Shown here: positions 4,956-6,424 of the stretch, piece after piece | Position numbering within the stretch: the first letter of the stretch is position 1 | Layout: each line of letters begins with the position of its first letter | Assembly (NCBI GenBank): GCA_949427775.1 | Contig: CASQEL010000123.1 | Span: 1 to 6,424 of the forward strand | Origin: an uncultured Desulfovibrionaceae bacterium | GTDB lineage: Bacteria > Desulfobacterota > Desulfovibrionia > Desulfovibrionales > Desulfovibrionaceae | Direction: 5' to 3' | DNA length: 6,424 nucleotides | The notes under the pieces: generated by a model | Told to the model about the DNA's origin: nothing | Databases searched by the model: none | The model's input: only the letters and a program-made list of their open reading frames with translations | Position numbers and translations under genes: made by a program

Positions 4956-6424
4956 CTAACGGACGTCGCCGGACTGCCGGTGTGTCGCAATGGTATACGG
5001 GAGCGCTGTCGCTCCCGTTTTTCCCGCGTCCCAGGTCACTTGAATCCGGCCTGATGCCGCCGTGCTCAAAAGTCGGATATTCTTTTCGCGCAATACCCGA
5101 ACCAGGGATTTCGCCGGATAGCCGTAACGGTTCTCCGCGCCACAGCTGACCAGCACCAGACGGGGAGCCACCGCGGCATAAAATTCCGGCAACAGGCTGC
5201 GTCCGGAGCCGTGATGCGGCGCCACCAGCACGTCCGCCTGAAGATTCTGCCCGGAGGCCAGCAGGGCGCGCAGCCCGTTCCGCTCCAAATCTCCGGTCAG
5301 CAGCGCCAAACCATGATCCCCGTGCACCAGACGCAGCGTCAAAGAACCGTCATTGCCCTTTGCCGGTCCCGGTGGAGGGTGCAGAACCTCCAACCGCAAC
5401 TTCGGCCCGCTGCCGGAAGAAAGAGGCAGCACATCTCCGGCCGCCAGCACGCGATGGGGAATGCGCCGCAGCGGACGTTCCATCTCCCGGGCCTCCGCCG
5501 GATGCGGGGGCTCCGCGTTGTGCAGATATTCCCGCACGGAAAAAGCCTCCAGAATGTAGAGCAGACCCCGCAGATGATCGGCGTCGGGATGGCTGTTGAC
5601 GACCATATCCAGGCGTGGCGCGCGGTTGTGGGTCAGTGTGGGCGCCACCAGCGCCCGACCGGGATCAAAACGCGGCGAATTGCTGCCGCCGCCGTCGATC
5701 AGCAGCCGCGTGCCGCCGGGCACTTCCAGAACCACGGCCTGCCCTTGCCCCACATCCAGCAGGGAAAGTGTGATATGTCTGTTCCATATCGTCGTGTAAC
5801 GGAGGAGAGGCCCAACCATCAGCAGCACCATGCCCGCCGCGGCCAGGTGTCGTCCGGCCGGGGGAAGATGGGGACGGCCCGGCAGCAACGCCAGCGCCGT
5901 CAGCAGCGCGGCGAAGGCGGGCACGGCTGTCCAATGAGGCCGCAACAGGGCGGGCATTTCCAGCAGATGCAGGGAGTCCAGCCGGTCCAGAAGCGCCAAC
6001 AGCGCGTGGCAGGGCGGCAATGCCAGATCCAGCAGCAGATGAGCGGGCGCGTCGGCTCCGGCGGCCAGACAGGCCAGCGCCGCGGCGCTCAGGGGCAGAA
6101 CCCACAGATCGACGACAGGCAACCAGAAGAGATTCAGGATGAACCAGGGGCCGGCGGTGTTGAATTGCAGCAGACTGACGGGCAACAGGGCGATCTGGAT
6201 CAGCAGCGAGGTGCAGAGAATTTGCAGCGCGCCGCGTAACAGGCGTCGCCCTCTGCCCGCAAGCCGGAAAGGCGTGTGCGCGGGCGGCAGGCGTCGCAAC
6301 AGGGGCGCGCCGAGAGCAATGGCGGCCACGCAGAGTACGGAGAGCTGCATGCCCGTGTCGAAAATCGCCAACGGCGCAACCAGAGTGATGGCCAGGACGG
6401 CGCCCAGCAGCAGATCCGCCGGAG
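4956..6424 (-). CDS. comEC: ComEC/Rec2 family DNA-uptake protein, C-terminal part (5' end outside the window)
   Basis: ComEC forms the inner-membrane channel that takes single-stranded DNA into the cytoplasm during natural transformation. About 488 codons are present and the frame is open at the right edge; in-frame upstream residues (PADLLLGAVLAITLVAPLAI) read into the competence domain. The first half is a chain of hydrophobic segments, including FDTGMQLSVL and FILNLFWLPVVDLWVLPLS, typical of the family. The second half is a metallo-beta-lactamase-like domain: LLDVGQGQAVVLEVPGG, LLIDGGG, the HPDADH metal motif (codons 5591-5574), LLTGD (Asp codon at 5291-5289) and APHHGSG (His-His codons at 5216-5211). 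In the motif usually read as NRYGHP, this protein has NRYGYP (Tyr codon at 5120-5118). The C-terminus ends soon after the usual STAASGRIQV strand. Function in uptake cannot be assumed from one gene. Confidence 0.93.
   Translation of the reverse strand, partial: PADLLLGAVLAITLVAPLAIFDTGMQLSVLCVAAIALGAPLLRRLPPAHTPFRLAGRGRRLLRGALQILCTSLLIQIALLPVSLLQFNTAGPWFILNLFWLPVVDLWVLPLSAAALACLAAGADAPAHLLLDLALPPCHALLALLDRLDSLHLLEMPALLRPHWTAVPAFAALLTALALLPGRPHLPPAGRHLAAAGMVLLMVGPLLRYTTIWNRHITLSLLDVGQGQAVVLEVPGGTRLLIDGGGSNSPRFDPGRALVAPTLTHNRAPRLDMVVNSHPDADHLRGLLYILEAFSVREYLHNAEPPHPAEAREMERPLRRIPHRVLAAGDVLPLSSGSGPKLRLEVLHPPPGPAKGNDGSLTLRLVHGDHGLALLTGDLERNGLRALLASGQNLQADVLVAPHHGSGRSLLPEFYAAVAPRLVLVSCGAENRYGYPAKSLVRVLREKNIRLLSTAASGRIQVTWDAGKTGATALPYTIATHRQSGDVR
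4998..5022 (+). terminator. strong plus-strand intrinsic terminator inside the 3' end of comEC
   Basis: CGGGAGCG pairs perfectly with CGCTCCCG around the four-base loop CTGT and is followed by TTTTT. It is directional to the plus strand, so it lies antisense to the last codons of comEC. It would stop plus-strand read-through from the small RNA region, or is left from a formerly convergent neighbour. Confidence 0.65.

Noticed and set aside
5211..6239. 342-codon Gln- and Arg-rich frame on the plus strand
   Set aside because: It is the complement of the membrane region and the metallo-beta-lactamase-like domain of comEC; the composition is an artefact of Leu and Ala codons read backwards.

Overview
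The window carries part of a pseudaminic acid (Pse) sugar locus and the 3' part of a comEC-type DNA-uptake gene. All convincing protein genes lie on the minus strand, so the biological order runs from position 6424 down to 1. The G+C-rich coding style and the presence of pse genes and a sigma-54-type promoter would fit a flagellated deltaproteobacterium such as a Desulfovibrio relative. That host guess is inference from style and content only and is weak.

Layout in transcription order. Positions 6424-4956 hold the C-terminal half of ComEC: membrane competence region, then a metallo-beta-lactamase-like domain; the 5' end is cut by the window. Positions 4955-3995 hold no long gene but are dense in signals. 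These are three copies of a 10-12 bp motif (core GGGCAATCGC) arranged as inverted repeats that could delimit a 116 bp or 642 bp element; two short reading frames with strong ribosome binding sites; a plus-strand promoter, hairpins and terminator that look like a small RNA gene; an array of three AAAATTTT palindromes; and an exact match to the sigma-54 promoter consensus about 240 bp before pseB. Positions 3994-652 hold pseB, pseC, a 164 bp gap with a 49-codon frame, and pseG. Positions 623-1 hold an A+T-rich formyltransferase gene that runs out of the window through a (GA)26 dinucleotide tract.

How the genes work together. PseB and PseC convert UDP-GlcNAc to UDP-4-amino-4,6-dideoxy-beta-L-AltNAc. 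The 4-amino group is then acylated and PseG removes UDP. No PseH-type acetyltransferase, PseI synthase or PseF cytidylyltransferase is visible here. Instead a formyltransferase follows pseG directly, which suggests the 4-amino group (N7 of the finished Pse) is formylated rather than acetylated. The GA tract lies inside that gene's reading frame, so slippage could switch its C-terminus. The most interesting hypotheses are therefore a phase-variable N-formylated pseudaminic acid pathway driven by a sigma-54 (flagellar-type) promoter, and a transposase-free element with short genes inserted between comEC and the pse operon. The window begins inside the repeat, so an assembly edge must be considered for the first point.
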